Positions 9,426 to 22,444 are shown, numbered from the stretch's first letter. The stretch: DNA of 64,000 bases from Mycobacterium paraffinicum (GCF_001907675.1 NZ_MPNT01000004.1:238085-302084), one strand, 5' to 3'. The notes: generated by a model not told the origin, from the sequence alone. Numbers and translations are program-made.

Positions 9426-10679
9426 TTACCCGCCGCCGTGCAGGAACGTGGCGATCGCATCCACGATACGACTGGCCATCAGCGTCTTGGAGCCGTGTTG
9501 CAGCGCCGACTCGGTGCCGTCGGAGGCCAGCAGCCAGCCGTCGTTGCTGTCCACCTCGAACGCCCTGCCCTCGCCCACCGCGTTGACCACCAACAGGTCG
9601 CAGCCCTTACGGCGCAGCTTCGCCCGGGCGTGAAAAAGCACATCGCCGTTGGCGTCACCCGTTTCGGCCGCGAACCCGACGATGGCCCGCATGTTGGGCA
9701 GCTCACCGCTGGCGCGCGCCCGGACCGCGCCGGCCAGCACGTCGTCGTTGCGGACCAGCTCGATCGTCGGCGGATCATTGGAGCCCTTTTTGATCTTGGC
9801 GGCGGAAACCTGCGCCGGGCGGAAGTCTGCGACAGCAGCCGCCATCACCAGCACGTCGGCCGCCGGCGCGTGCTTGGCCACCGCGTCGCCGAGTTGCGCA
9901 GCCGAGCTCACGTGGACCACCTCGACGCCGGCCGGGTCGATCAGGCCGGCGGTGTGCCCGGCGATCAGCGTGACCTCGGCGCCGCGCTGGGCGGCTACGC
10001 GGGCCACCGCGTAGCCCTGCTTGCCGGAGCTGCGGTTGCCGATGAAGCGCACGGGGTCGATCGGTTCGCGGGTGCCGCCGGCGGTCACCAGCAGCTTGCA
10101 GCCGGCGAGGTCGTACGGGAGCGCGTCGTGGCGCTCGAGCAGCAGCTGGGCCAGCGTGGTGATCTCCTCGGCCTCGGGAAGCCGGCCGGAGCCGCTGTCG
10201 GAGCCGGTGAGCCGCCCGAACGCGGGTTCCAGCACCACCGCCCCGCGGCGCCGCAGGGTGGCCACGTTGTCCACGGTCGCCGGGTGCAGCCACATTTCGG
10301 TGTGCATGGCCGGCGCGAACAGCACCGGGCACCGCGCGGTGAGCAGGGTGGCGGTCAGCAGGTCGTCGGCGCGGCCGTGCACCGCGCGGGCGAGCAGGTC
10401 CGCGGTGGCCGGCGCCACCACCACCAGGTCGGCCCGCTGGCCGAGCTGGACGTGCGGCACTTCCGGGACGTTCTCGAAGATGCCGGTGTGCACCGGCTGG
10501 CCGGAGAGCGCCTCGAACGTGGCGGCCCCGACGAACCGCAGCGCGGATTCGGTGGGGATGACCCGGACCTGATGGCCCGCCTCGGAGAGCTGACGAACGA
10601 CCGTGCACGCCTTGTAGGCGGCGATGCCACCGGAGACGCCGACGATGATTTTTTTCGCGACCCGATCGCGGTTGTCCAC
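9426..10679 (-). CDS. coaBC: Bifunctional phosphopantothenoylcysteine decarboxylase/synthetase
   Basis: CoaBC carries out two steps of coenzyme A synthesis. The protein has 417 residues. The N-terminal FMN-dependent CoaC half (about 8-190) opens IIVGVSGGIAAYKA, with the catalytic His in VPHVQLG. The C-terminal CoaB half (about 190-417) contains GGTREPIDPVRFIGNRSSGKQG and the AAVADFRP and KIKK region. The usual PxMNxxMW motif reads PAMHTEMW, an Asn-to-His variant that I recall also occurring in other mycobacteria. The start is GTG or ATG near 10679, 23 bases after rpoZ, so the two are one operon. Confidence 0.95.
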   Translation of the reverse strand: MDNRDRVAKKIIVGVSGGIAAYKACTVVRQLSEAGHQVRVIPTESALRFVGAATFEALSGQPVHTGIFENVPEVPHVQLGQRADLVVVAPATADLLARAVHGRADDLLTATLLTARCPVLFAPAMHTEMWLHPATVDNVATLRRRGAVVLEPAFGRLTGSDSGSGRLPEAEEITTLAQLLLERHDALPYDLAGCKLLVTAGGTREPIDPVRFIGNRSSGKQGYAVARVAAQRGAEVTLIAGHTAGLIDPAGVEVVHVSSAAQLGDAVAKHAPAADVLVMAAAVADFRPAQVSAAKIKKGSNDPPTIELVRNDDVLAGAVRARASGELPNMRAIVGFAAETGDANGDVLFHARAKLRRKGCDLLVVNAVGEGRAFEVDSNDGWLLASDGTESALQHGSKTLMASRIVDAIATFLHGGG

Positions 10680-10702
10680 AGCTCGCCCGGCCCCGCGCCC
10701 TG

Positions 10703-11029
<327 letters not shown>

Positions 11030-11094
11030 TTAGGTCAAACTCCTTGGCGGTCAGAGCCCCGAAACGGATTGGCTACCGCTGATGATTCGAATGC

Positions 11095-11766
11095 TCAATC
11101 TCGATTGGATCTGGTCTGGCTCTTGGCCTGGCCAGGCGGGTCGTGCGGACTCGGCGCAGTTCCTAGCAGCAAGGATACCAATTCGGCGCACGCAGACTCC
11201 AATTGACTGTTCACGACGACCTCGTCGAAGTCGTCCTGGGCCGCCATTTCGACGCGGGCGGTCTCCAGGCGGCGCTGCATGGCCTCCGGAGTTTCGGTGC
11301 CGCGCCCGACCAGCCTGGCCTCCAGGTCCTGCCAACTGGGCGGCGCGAGGAACACGGTGATGGCCTCGGGCATCGCCCTCTTGACCGCCCTGGCGCCGGC
11401 CAGGTCGACCTCGATGAGCACCGGGATCCCGGCCGCGGTGGCGGTCCGCACCGGCTCGGCCAGCGTGCCCGAGCGGTGCAGTCCGCCGTGGATCTCGGCC
11501 CACTCCAGCAGCGCGCCGTCGTCGATGAGCTGCTGAAAGCGGTCCGGGCTGACGAAGTGGTAATCGACACCGTCGACCTCGCCCGGCCGGGGCGCCCGCG
11601 TCGTGGCCGAGACGCTGAAATGCAGGTCCGGGATTCGCTCGCGCAGGCAGCGGACCACCGTCGACTTGCCGACCGCGGAGGGACCGGACAGCACGACCAC
11701 ACGCCCCTGACCTGGTGGTGCGGGACGCGTGCCGTGCCCGATGTCCGGTCCCCCGCTTGCGCTCAC
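11095..11766 (-). CDS. gmk: Guanylate kinase
   Basis: Gmk phosphorylates GMP to GDP. This 223-aa protein has the P-loop GPSAVGKS at residues 28-35, followed by the GMP-binding segment [23 protein letters not shown]. An extended N-terminus of about 20 residues and a polar C-terminal tail ([14 protein letters not shown]) exceed the E. coli enzyme, as is usual in mycobacteria. It lies 49 bases downstream of mihF and leads into rpoZ. Confidence 0.95.
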   Translation of the reverse strand: MSASGGPDIGHGTRPAPPGQGRVVVLSGPSAVGKSTVVRCLRERIPDLHFSVSATTRAPRPGEVDGVDYHFVSPDRFQQLIDDGALLEWAEIHGGLHRSGTLAEPVRTATAAGIPVLIEVDLAGARAVKRAMPEAITVFLAPPSWQDLEARLVGRGTETPEAMQRRLETARVEMAAQDDFDEVVVNSQLESACAELVSLLLGTAPSPHDPPGQAKSQTRSNRD

Positions 11767-11815
11767 TGGCGCTCCTGGGCCGGTGCGCCCATAGCGCGGG
11801 AGGGCCGAGGCCGAG

Positions 11816-12130
11816 CTAGGAGCCGAACTTTTCCAGCAGGGCCTTGCGCTGGCGGTCGCCGAGGCCGCGCAGGCGGCGGGTGGGGGCGATCTCCAGCTCA
11901 GTCATGATCTCCTGCGCCTTGACCTTGCCCACCTTGGGCAACGCCTCGAGAAGCGCAGAAACCTTCATCTTGCCCAGGACTTCGTCGGTCTCGGCGTCCT
12001 TGAGCACCTGGGTGAGGTTGGTGCCGCCGCGCTTCAGCCGGTCCTTGAGCTCTGCTCGTGCTCGACGTGCGGCAGCCGCCTTCTCCAACGCGGCCGCGCG
12101 CTGCTCGTCGGTCAACTGGGGAAGGGCCAC
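11816..12130 (-). CDS. mihF: Mycobacterial integration host factor mIHF
   Basis: mIHF is an essential nucleoid-associated protein that bends DNA; it was first found as the host factor for mycobacteriophage L5 integration. The 104-aa protein starts at GTG 12130 ([19 protein letters not shown]), with GGAGGA five bases upstream. An upstream ATG at 12151 lacks that site. The core is an all-helical protein with the H2TH-like region [22 protein letters not shown] and the basic tail [20 protein letters not shown]. It heads the run into gmk-rpoZ-coaBC. Confidence 0.94.
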   Translation of the reverse strand: MALPQLTDEQRAAALEKAAAARRARAELKDRLKRGGTNLTQVLKDAETDEVLGKMKVSALLEALPKVGKVKAQEIMTELEIAPTRRLRGLGDRQRKALLEKFGS

Positions 12131-12593
12131 GATTCCTCCGTATCTGATCAATCAATTTCAATCGATCTCATTTTGTCTCGCCGGTTCTTCTGCCAGCGGA
12201 GACGACCGTACTCAGGCCTCCTGACGAAATCTAACCCGACCCCCTGGTTCAGGGGACAAAGTCCCAGCATGAGCTGCGCGTGTGGTCCGAAAAAGGCGTC
12301 CGCCCGGCCTCGGCGATGACCACCCGGGCGCGCGCCGCCGGCGCGGCGCGAGCGCCGTGGCGGCGGCCCAGATATCAGCTCTGAGCTGCGGTTTTATCGG
12401 CCGGATCAGATGCCCGGCCGGCCGTCAGGGCGGCGTCGACGGCCGGTCACCGCGGGGCGAAACGCCTCGTGCCGGGGATCACGCATTTTTCGTTGCGTGT
12501 CGCGCGTGTCGCGCCCGTCGTGTCCTGCCGCGGCGAGTACGCCCCTTCGCTGGTACGGCCGCCAGCTAATACCCCGAGGGTTACCATCAAGCG
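12131..12593 (+). other. 463-base divergent intergenic region (mihF / HTH-TOBE gene)
   Basis: No credible coding sequence was found here. A minus-strand TAGATT at 12228-12233 is a candidate mihF -10 and would give a leader of about 90 bases. A TACCAT at 12582-12587 serves the plus-strand gene. Short GC palindromes are present (for example around 12410-12450), but no terminator-like hairpin with a U tract was seen. In M. tuberculosis the PE15/PPE20 pair lies between mihF and pyrF (from memory); it is absent here. Confidence 0.5.
12582..12587 (+). promoter_or_regulatory. Candidate leaderless -10 for the HTH-TOBE gene
   Basis: TACCAT lies six bases before the GTG at 12594, the same TANNNT-N6-GTG pattern seen at other genes in the window. 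Confidence 0.48.
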
Positions 12594-13016
12594 GTGTCGA
12601 ACCTGCGGATCCGTCAGGCCGCTGAGCTGCTCGGAGTCAGCGACGACACCGTCCGGCGCTGGATCAACCAAGGATCGCTGACGGTCAGTCACGACGCGGC
12701 GGGCCGCAAGGTCATCGCCAGCGAAGACCTGGCCCGGTTTTCCCGGAACAACGCCCCCGCCCCGCCGCCGGACCCGCTCAGCATCGGCAGCTCGGCCCGG
12801 AACCGCTTCGTCGGGCTGGTCACCAGGGTCACCAGCGACCAGGTGATGTCCCAGGTCGAGATGCAGTGCGGCCCGTTCACCGTCGTGTCGCTGATGAGCA
12901 CCGAGGCCGCGGAGGAACTGCAGTTGCGGCCGGGCAGCGTCGCCGTGGCGGTCGTGAAGGCGACCACCGTGATCGTGGAGACCGCGCGGCCCAGCGCGGC
13001 CATAGCGTCCGACTGA
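12594..13016 (+). CDS. Helix-turn-helix plus TOBE (molybdenum-pterin binding) protein
   Basis: This 140-aa protein has two domains. Residues about 3-45 are a MerR/excisionase-type helix-turn-helix (LRIRQAAELLGVSDDTVRRWINQG). Residues about 66-132 are a Mop/TOBE domain (NRFVGLVTRVTSDQVMSQVEMQCGPFTVVSLMSTEAAEELQLRPGSVAVAVVKATTVIVE). TOBE domains bind molybdate or related oxyanions, so it is probably a molybdate-responsive regulator or Mo-storage protein. No molybdenum gene is adjacent. It stands alone between divergent mihF and convergent pyrF. Confidence 0.85.
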   Translation: MSNLRIRQAAELLGVSDDTVRRWINQGSLTVSHDAAGRKVIASEDLARFSRNNAPAPPPDPLSIGSSARNRFVGLVTRVTSDQVMSQVEMQCGPFTVVSLMSTEAAEELQLRPGSVAVAVVKATTVIVETARPSAAIASD

Positions 13017-13043
13017 GGGCCGGCGCGGGACCCCCGCGGGCCT

Positions 13044-13101
13044 CGAGCGTGGGCCCTACGCACGATTCTGGAGCGTTTTCGATCCCTAGGGCCCACACTC
13101 G
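13044..13101. repeat. 58-bp palindromic intergenic repeat, copy A (possible bidirectional terminator)
   Basis: The left arm CGAGCGTGGGCCCT and right arm AGGGCCCACACTCG are inverted copies with one mismatch, separated by 30 bases. The element fills the gap between the convergent HTH-TOBE gene and pyrF. It has exactly the same length and end sequence as the element at 48596-48653. Position between convergent ends suggests transcription termination or a small dispersed palindromic element. Confidence 0.65.
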
Positions 13102-13136
13102 GCGACGACCGGGCGGCGCGGGACTACTGCGCGGGC

Positions 13137-13960
13137 CTACCGCGCGCCCAGGTAGGCGACGGCGTCCAGCATCCGCTCGCCCGCCGCCCGCAGTGCGGCC
13201 ACGCCCGGCCCGCCCCGCAGCACCTCGCGGGCCACCGCGGGCAACAGCTGACCTGGCGCCGCCCCGCCCAGCCCGGCGAGCGCCTCGGGCCGTCCGCCCT
13301 GCACACCGAGCCCGGGGACCAGCACCGGCCCGCCCAGCGCGCTGACGTCGGGCGCCTCGAGCACCGTCGCGCCCACCACCACGCCGACGTACCCGGACCC
13401 CGACGGCGACGCCGACTTGTTCACCACCGCCGCCTGGTCGACCACCAGCTGGGCCACCGTGCGGCCGTCGAACGCGGCCCGCTGCACGGTTGCGCCCTCC
13501 GGGTTGGAGGTCGCCGCCAGCACGAACACGCCCCGGTCGTGCGCGGCGGCGACTTCCAGCAGCGGCCGCAGCGACCCGAATCCCAGGTACGGCGAGGCCG
13601 TGACGGCGTCGGCCGCCAGCGGCGAGTCGCCCGCCCAGGCGGCGGCGTAGGCCGCCATCGTGGTGCCGATGTCGCCGCGCTTGGCGTCCGCCAGCACGAG
13701 CACGCCGACCGAACGCAGGGCGGCGATGGTGCGTTCCAGCACCGCGAACCCGGCGGCGCCATAGGACTCGAAGAACGCCACCTGCGGCTTCACGACGGCG
13801 AAGCCGGCGAACGCCTCGACGCAGATGTCGCAGAACGCGGCCAGCCCGTCCGCGGTCGTCGGCAGCTCCCAGGCGCGGAGCAGCTCCGGATGCGGGTCGA
13901 TCCCCAGGCACAGCGGGCCGCGTTGCGCTTTCGCCTCGGCCAGCCGGACGCCGAAACCCG

Positions 13961-13964
<4 letters not shown>
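13137..13964 (-). CDS. pyrF: Orotidine 5'-phosphate decarboxylase (type 2)
   Basis: PyrF makes UMP, the last step of de novo pyrimidine synthesis. The protein has 275 residues and the type 2 (mycobacterial and myxobacterial) form. It contains [11 protein letters not shown], the [15 protein letters not shown] strand and the catalytic [13 protein letters not shown] loop with the active-site Lys and Asp. The start ATG overlaps the carB stop by four bases (ATGA), which makes it the terminal gene of the pyr operon. A palindromic repeat follows it. Confidence 0.96.
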
Positions 13965-17337
<3,373 letters not shown>

Positions 17338-17338
<1 letters not shown>

Positions 17339-18474
17339 TAGCGCCCCCCTTCGCTCTGTTGGGCGGCCATCAGCTCGATGAATTGGTCGAACAGGTATTC
17401 CGCGTCGTGTGGTCCGGCGGCGGCCTCGGGGTGGTACTGCACCGAGAACGCCCGCCCGTCGGCGAGTTTGACGCCCTCGACCACCCCGTCGTTGGCGCAG
17501 GTGTGGCTGACGACCGCCGGGCCGAACGGGGTGTCGAAGGACTGGCCGGCCTCGCCTTCCAGCGCGAAGCCGTGGTTCTGCGCGGTCACCGCCACCCGCC
17601 CGGTCGCGTGGTCCATCACCGGGATGTTGATGCCCCGGTGGCCGAACACCATCTTGTAGGTGGACAGGCCCAGCGCGCGGCCCAGGATCTGGTTGCCGAA
17701 ACAGATGCCGAACAACGGAATCCCGGCGCTCAGCACCTCGCGGGTGAGCGCGACGACGTGGTCGGCGGTGGCGGGGTCGCCGGGTCCGTTGGACAGGAAC
17801 ACGCCGTCGGGTGAGATGTCGGCGATCTCGGAGAAGGTGGTCGATGACGGCAACACGTGGCTGCGAACCCCGCGGCGGGCGAAGTTGCGCGGCGTGTTGG
17901 TCTTGATCCCCAGGTCCAGCGCGACAACCGTGAAGCGTTGTGGCCCTTCGGGTTCCACGATGTAGCGCTCCGGCGTGCTGACCTCTCCCGCGAGATCGGC
18001 GCCGAGCATCGATTGCTGTCCGCGCACCCGCTCGACCAGCTCGGCGGGGTCGGCGAGCGCCTCACCCGAGAAGACCCCCGCCTTCATCGAGCCGCGGGTG
18101 CGCAGGTGGCGCACCACCGCGCGGGTGTCGATGCCGGCGATCCCGACGATGTGCTGGCGCACCAGCTCGTCTTCCAGGGTGCCGGTGGCGCGCCAGTTGG
18201 ACGCCCGCGGCGACGGGTCGCGCACCGCGTAGCCGGCGACCCAGATCTTGTCGCCGCGGCTCTCCGCGTCCTCGTTGTTCCAGCCGGTGTTGCCGATCTG
18301 CGGAGCGGTGGCCACCACGATCTGCCGGTGATAGCTGGGGTCGGTCAGCGTCTCCTGGTAGCCGGACATGCCGGTGGAAAAGACGGCCTCACCGAGTGTT
18401 TGGCCGACCTTGCCGAACGGCGTGCCGGTGAAGACGCGCCCGTCCTCGAGCACGAGCAATGCTTTCTTGTTCAC
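17338..18474 (-). CDS. carA: Carbamoyl-phosphate synthase small (glutaminase) subunit
   Basis: CarA hydrolyses glutamine and passes ammonia to CarB. The 378-aa protein has the N-terminal CarA domain ([17 protein letters not shown]). The C-terminal class I amidotransferase domain carries the nucleophile Cys in [13 protein letters not shown] and the His/Glu pair in [13 protein letters not shown]. The start is GTG at 18474 ([12 protein letters not shown]), overlapping the preceding stop as GTGA. An open extension to 18573 is Arg-rich shadow sequence and was not used. Confidence 0.96.
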
Positions 18475-18980
18475 GCGGCTCCCTCCTGCTGGGACTCCAG
18501 CCACTCGGTGTATTCGTCGCGGTGATTCGCCCGGAAGCCGGTGTCGATCTCGACCCCCGACGGCAACCGCCACCGAATCGCCAATACCCCGATCCGGGCC
18601 ACGGCCCGACCGCCCATGCGGCGCTCGATGCGGATACCGGTGATCGAGTCTTGGGGAATCCAGATCGGTTGGGCCCGTTGCCGTTCCACCATGATCCCAC
18701 CGACATAACGGGTCAGCACCGCCCTGCTGCGGAAACCCAGATCACCGGCGGCGATCCGGTCGTGCCAGCCCGGCGCCATCATGGAACCGCAATAGTGGCC
18801 GCGGGTGGTGATGAGCGCCGCACCCACCTCGTCGGGCACACCGGGCAGGTCGCCGATCAGCTCTGCCTGCCGCTCCGAGCGGCGCTGCCAGCTGCGCATC
18901 ATCAGCTGGATCACCACCGCGATCACCACCACCAGCACGGCCGCGAAGATCAGCGACCCCACCAGCGTGCCTGAATTCAT
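18471..18980 (-). CDS. Pyr-operon membrane-anchored protein (Rv1382-like)
   Basis: The protein has 169 residues with one N-terminal membrane helix at about 8-28 ([22 protein letters not shown]). A soluble domain rich in beta strands follows ([39 protein letters not shown]) and resembles a PH-like fold. It is locked into the operon by four-base overlaps on both sides: ATGA with pyrC and GTGA with carA. The same position is kept in M. tuberculosis, which argues for a role linked to pyrimidine synthesis or simple co-expression. The function is unknown. Confidence 0.85.
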   Translation of the reverse strand: MNSGTLVGSLIFAAVLVVVIAVVIQLMMRSWQRRSERQAELIGDLPGVPDEVGAALITTRGHYCGSMMAPGWHDRIAAGDLGFRSRAVLTRYVGGIMVERQRAQPIWIPQDSITGIRIERRMGGRAVARIGVLAIRWRLPSGVEIDTGFRANHRDEYTEWLESQQEGAA

Positions 18981-20269
18981 GCCGGGCACTTCCCGTCTCG
19001 CGCGGTGACCTTGCCCCGCAGCAGTGTCGCCGTCACGGTGGCGGGCAGCTCCATCGACTCGAACGGCGTGTTGGCCGACCGACTCGCCAGATCGGACCCG
19101 GCCACCGTCCAGGTGGCTTCGGGGTCCACCACCGTCAGGTTGGCCGGCTCCCCCACCTCCAGCGGGCGGCCGTGATCGGGCAGCCCGACGATGCGGGCGG
19201 GATTTTCGCTCATCACCCGCGCGACGTCGCGCCACGTCAACATCCCGGGCGTCACCATCGTGTGCACCACGACCGACAGGGCGGTCTGCAGGCCCAGCAT
19301 GCCGGGACGCGCCGCGGCGAATTCCACGCACTTCTCGTGCTCGGCGTGCGGGGCGTGGTCGGTGGCCACGCAGTCGATGACGCCGTCGGCCAGGGCCTGA
19401 CGCAACGCCACCGCGTCGGCCGCCTCGCGCAGCGGCGGGTTGACGCGGTTGCGCCCGTCGTAGCTGGCCAGCCTGCCGTCGTCGAGCAGCAGGTGATGCG
19501 GGGTGACCTCGGCGGTGATCGAGATGCCTTGATCCTTGGCCCATTTCAGCAGCTCGACGGTGCCCGCGGTGGACGCGTGGCAGATGTGCACGCGGGCGCC
19601 GGCGTCGCGCGCCAGCAGCGCGTCGCGGGCGACGATCGATTCCTCGGCGGCCCGCGGCCATCCCGAGAGCCCGAGCCGGGCGGCGGTGGGTCCCTCGTGG
19701 GCGACGGCGCCGACGGTCAGCCGGGGTTCCTCGGCGTGCTGGGCGATCAGCACGCCCAGGCCGGTGGCGTACTCGAGGGCGCGGCGCATCACCAGCGGGT
19801 CGTGCACGCAGACACCGTCGTCGGAGAACATCCGCACCTGCGCCGCGCCGGAGGCCATCATGCCCATCTCGGTGAGCTCGGCGCCGGCGAGCCCGACGGT
19901 GACGGCGCCGACGGGGTGGACGTCGACCAGGCCGACCTGCTGGCCGCGGTGCCACACGTGGTCGGTGACCACCGGGCTGTCGGCGACGGGATTGGTGTTG
20001 GCCATGGCGAACACGGCCGTGTAGCCGCCCAGAGCCGCTGCGGCCGAGCCGGTTTCGATGTCTTCGGCGTATTCGCGGCCGGGCTCGCGCAGGTGCGTGT
20101 GCAGGTCGACGAACCCGGGCAGCAACACCTGCCCGGTGGCGTCGATGACGTCGGCATCGACCGGGACGTCGAGGCCGGCGCCGATGTCGGCGATCTGGCC
20201 GTCATCGACCAGCACGTCGACCCGGTCGCCCTCGCCGTACAACCGGACCCCGCGAATCAACACGCTCAC
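18977..20269 (-). CDS. pyrC: Dihydroorotase
   Basis: PyrC cyclises carbamoyl aspartate to dihydroorotate. The 430-aa type I enzyme carries the metal-binding [10 protein letters not shown] near residue 59, the metal His in [12 protein letters not shown] and HICHAST, and the catalytic Asp in [10 protein letters not shown]. The start is GTG at 20269, overlapping the pyrB stop by four bases. Confidence 0.96.
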   Translation of the reverse strand: MSVLIRGVRLYGEGDRVDVLVDDGQIADIGAGLDVPVDADVIDATGQVLLPGFVDLHTHLREPGREYAEDIETGSAAAALGGYTAVFAMANTNPVADSPVVTDHVWHRGQQVGLVDVHPVGAVTVGLAGAELTEMGMMASGAAQVRMFSDDGVCVHDPLVMRRALEYATGLGVLIAQHAEEPRLTVGAVAHEGPTAARLGLSGWPRAAEESIVARDALLARDAGARVHICHASTAGTVELLKWAKDQGISITAEVTPHHLLLDDGRLASYDGRNRVNPPLREAADAVALRQALADGVIDCVATDHAPHAEHEKCVEFAAARPGMLGLQTALSVVVHTMVTPGMLTWRDVARVMSENPARIVGLPDHGRPLEVGEPANLTVVDPEATWTVAGSDLASRSANTPFESMELPATVTATLLRGKVTARDGKCPA

Positions 20270-21225
20270 GCCGCCCCCTCACTTCCGGCCGACTCCGCGC
20301 CGACGAGGACATGGAACAGCACCGCCATGCGCACATGCACACCGTTGGAAACCTGTTGCAGCACGGCCGATTGCGACGAGTCGGCCACCGACGACGCGAT
20401 CTCCATGCCGCGCAGCATCGGACCCGGGTGCAGCACGACGGCGTGGCCGGGCAGCATCGCCTGCCGGCGATCGGAAAGACCGTAGCGCGAGGAGTATTCG
20501 CGCACCGACGGGAAGAAGCCGCCGTTCATGCGTTCGGCCTGCACCCGCAGCATCAGCACCGCGTCGGCGGCGGGCAGCTCGGCGTCGAAGTCGCCCGTGA
20601 CGGTGACCGGCCAGCCGTCGACGCCGACCGGCAACAGCGTGGGCGGCGCGACCAGCACCACCTCGGCGCCCAGGGTGTTCAGCAGCATGACGTTGGAGCG
20701 GGCGACCCGGCTGTGCAGGATGTCGCCGACGATCACGACGCGCCGGCCCTCGATGCCGCCGAGGCGCTGGCGGAGGGTCAGCGCGTCCAGCAGCGCCTGC
20801 GTCGGGTGCTCGTGGGTGCCGTCCCCGGCGTTGATCACCGAGGGGCCGGCGTTGTTGTCGGCACACGTCCAGTCGGCGAGCAGGTGTGCCGCGCCCGACG
20901 CCGGGTGACGGATGATCAGCGCGTCGGCGCCGGCCGCCCGCAGCGTCAACGCCGTGTCGCGCAGCGACTCGCCCTTGCCCACCGACGATCCCGCCGCGCT
21001 GACGTTGATCACGTCGGCGCTCATCCACTTGCCCGCCACCTCGAACGACACCCGGGTGCGGGTGGAGTTCTCGTAGAACATCGTGATGACGGTGCGCCCG
21101 CGCAGGGTGGGCAGCTTCTTGATCTCGCGGCCCACCAGCGCCTGGGCGAAGCGGTCGGCGTCGTCAAGGATGGCGGTGGCCTCGTCGCGGGTCAGGTCGC
21201 CGGCGGCCAGCAGGTGGCGGGTCAT
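20266..21225 (-). CDS. pyrB: Aspartate carbamoyltransferase catalytic subunit
   Basis: PyrB joins carbamoyl phosphate and aspartate, the committed step of the pathway. The 319-aa protein has the carbamoyl-phosphate loop [13 protein letters not shown] near residue 50 and the [11 protein letters not shown] motif. The second substrate region is [13 protein letters not shown]. No pyrI regulatory gene is present, as expected outside enterobacteria. The ATG at 21225 overlaps the pyrR stop. Confidence 0.96.
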   Translation of the reverse strand: MTRHLLAAGDLTRDEATAILDDADRFAQALVGREIKKLPTLRGRTVITMFYENSTRTRVSFEVAGKWMSADVINVSAAGSSVGKGESLRDTALTLRAAGADALIIRHPASGAAHLLADWTCADNNAGPSVINAGDGTHEHPTQALLDALTLRQRLGGIEGRRVVIVGDILHSRVARSNVMLLNTLGAEVVLVAPPTLLPVGVDGWPVTVTGDFDAELPAADAVLMLRVQAERMNGGFFPSVREYSSRYGLSDRRQAMLPGHAVVLHPGPMLRGMEIASSVADSSQSAVLQQVSNGVHVRMAVLFHVLVGAESAGSEGAA

Positions 21226-21794
21226 CGGGAGATCACCACCCCGTCGCGGCCGTCGTGCTCGCTCAGCAGCACGTGCACGCTCTCGGTGCGCGATGTCGGC
21301 ACGTTTTTGCCGACGTAGTCCGCGCGCAGCGGGAGTTCGCGGTGGCCCCGGTCGACCAGCACGGCAAGTTGGACCGCCCGGGGCCGGCCGACGTCGCGCA
21401 GCGCGTCCAGGGCGGAGCGCACCGAGCGACCGGAATACAGGACGTCGTCGACGAGGATCACCAGCGCGTCGTCGATGCCGCCGGCCGGGATCGACGTGGC
21501 CTCCAGCGGCCGCGGCGGCTTCTGCATCAAATCGTCGCGGTACAAGGTGATGTCGAGCCCGCCGTGGCCGACTTCGACGCCGCTGAATTCGGCGATGTGG
21601 GTGGCCAGCCGCTCGGCGAGGATCACCCCGCGGGTCGGGATGCCCAACAGCACCACCCGCGGCGCGTCGGGGCCGTCCAACGCCGTCTTTTCGATGATCT
21701 GATGCGCGATACGGGAAATGGTGCGGCCCACGTCGGCCGCCGACATCAGTTCCCGGGACCCGCGGCTCAAGCCGCCCTCGTCCACAGCACCCAT
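21222..21794 (-). CDS. pyrR: PyrR bifunctional regulator / uracil phosphoribosyltransferase
   Basis: PyrR binds UMP and then a specific RNA hairpin to shut down pyr genes. The 190-aa protein has the PRTase fold with the PRPP motif [21 protein letters not shown] and the N-terminal region [24 protein letters not shown]. The ATG at 21794 ([13 protein letters not shown]) is chosen because the frame further upstream is simply the RNA regulatory element read as protein, and AAGGAGG lies just before it. It is the first gene of the seven-gene operon. Its own leader carries the candidate PyrR target. Confidence 0.93.
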   Translation of the reverse strand: MGAVDEGGLSRGSRELMSAADVGRTISRIAHQIIEKTALDGPDAPRVVLLGIPTRGVILAERLATHIAEFSGVEVGHGGLDITLYRDDLMQKPPRPLEATSIPAGGIDDALVILVDDVLYSGRSVRSALDALRDVGRPRAVQLAVLVDRGHRELPLRADYVGKNVPTSRTESVHVLLSEHDGRDGVVISR

Positions 21795-21800
21795 GCGAGA

Positions 21801-21840
21801 CTTGACCTCCTTCTCCGCCTCGCGGGACGGATCGTTAAAG
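21801..21840 (-). promoter_or_regulatory. PyrR-binding RNA loop overlapping the pyrR ribosome-binding site
   Basis: Read on the minus strand, the leader contains UUUAACGAUCC, then GUCCCGCGAGGC (21817-21828), then GGAGAAGGAGG. This matches the PyrR target consensus (a hairpin with UCCnGnGAGGC in the loop followed by GAGAAGGA). The same bases supply the Shine-Dalgarno AAGGAGG at 21806-21812, six-base linker included. Binding would block ribosome entry, the translational repression mechanism published for M. smegmatis pyrR. No terminator hairpin or U tract was seen, which argues against attenuation. Confidence 0.75.
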
Positions 21841-21999
21841 GATGTCGACTGCACGGCAGCGTAGCACCTCTGCAGTGCAGCGTCGGCGCGGGGCACGAGC
21901 GCGGCCGGGCCGGAAGGCCGCTGCGCCCCACCGGTCCCAGGCGTCTCGCCGGGAGTCGGCGCGCTCTATCTCGGTGAGAGCCTTAGTGCGCGGCCGCCT

Positions 22000-22431
22000 C
22001 TAGGTGCACGGGTATTGCCCGTTGAGCACGCAATTCGAGGGCGGCGTGAAGGCTCCGATCAGCGCGCCCCTCATGCCACCCGTGGCGGACCCACCGGGTG
22101 CGATGCTGCGATTCCAGTTCACGGGGGTGAGAACGAAGTGGGTGCCCGATTGCGTGACGTTGCTGTTCCAGGTGTGCAGGACGGACTGTCCCGCCGGCAT
22201 GTCGAAGTCGATCCGCCAATCGGTGAGCGGCACCAGGCTCAAGTTGGTGACGGTGAAGTTCGCGATGAAACCGGTCTGCCACGCATGCTCCACCGACAGC
22301 GTCGCCGCGGCGGGCGCGGCCGCACGCGCCACGGGGGTGACGGCGAGTCCGAGGGTGGCAATGATCAGTGCCGACACGGATACGTGAAGGGCTGTGCGCC
22401 AGCGCTTCACGTGGTTCTTCAGTTCGGCCAT
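22000..22431 (-). CDS. Secreted CBM2 (cellulose/chitin-binding) domain protein, Rv1987-like
   Basis: The 143-aa precursor has a signal peptide: basic start MAELKNHVKRWR, a hydrophobic stretch ALIIATLGLAV, and a probable AXA cleavage near residue 38 (ARAAA). The mature part is one CBM2 module (WQTGFIANFTVTN; LTDWRIDFDMPAGQSVLHTWN; IAPGGSATGGMRG), with the exposed Trp residues typical of polysaccharide binding. A C-terminal Cys pair is in NCVLNGQYPC. There is no catalytic domain. It resembles M. tuberculosis Rv1987, which lies elsewhere in that genome. It is downstream of nothing on its own strand and divergent from the methyltransferase. Confidence 0.88.
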   Translation of the reverse strand: MAELKNHVKRWRTALHVSVSALIIATLGLAVTPVARAAAPAAATLSVEHAWQTGFIANFTVTNLSLVPLTDWRIDFDMPAGQSVLHTWNSNVTQSGTHFVLTPVNWNRSIAPGGSATGGMRGALIGAFTPPSNCVLNGQYPCT

Positions 22432-22438
22432 GCCGCCA

Positions 22439-22444
22439 ACATTA
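22439..22444 (-). promoter_or_regulatory. Candidate leaderless -10 for the CBM2 gene
   Basis: Minus-strand TAATGT lies seven bases before the ATG at 22431. It fits the TANNNT leaderless pattern. Confidence 0.42.

Noticed and set aside
12282..12569. 95-aa plus-strand frame upstream of the HTH-TOBE gene
   Set aside because: Arg/Ala/Cys-rich, no ribosome site, no recognisable family.
21795..21896. N-terminal extension of PyrR by 34 residues
   Set aside because: The extension encodes the PyrR-binding RNA motif and SD; the ATG at 21794 gives the family length.
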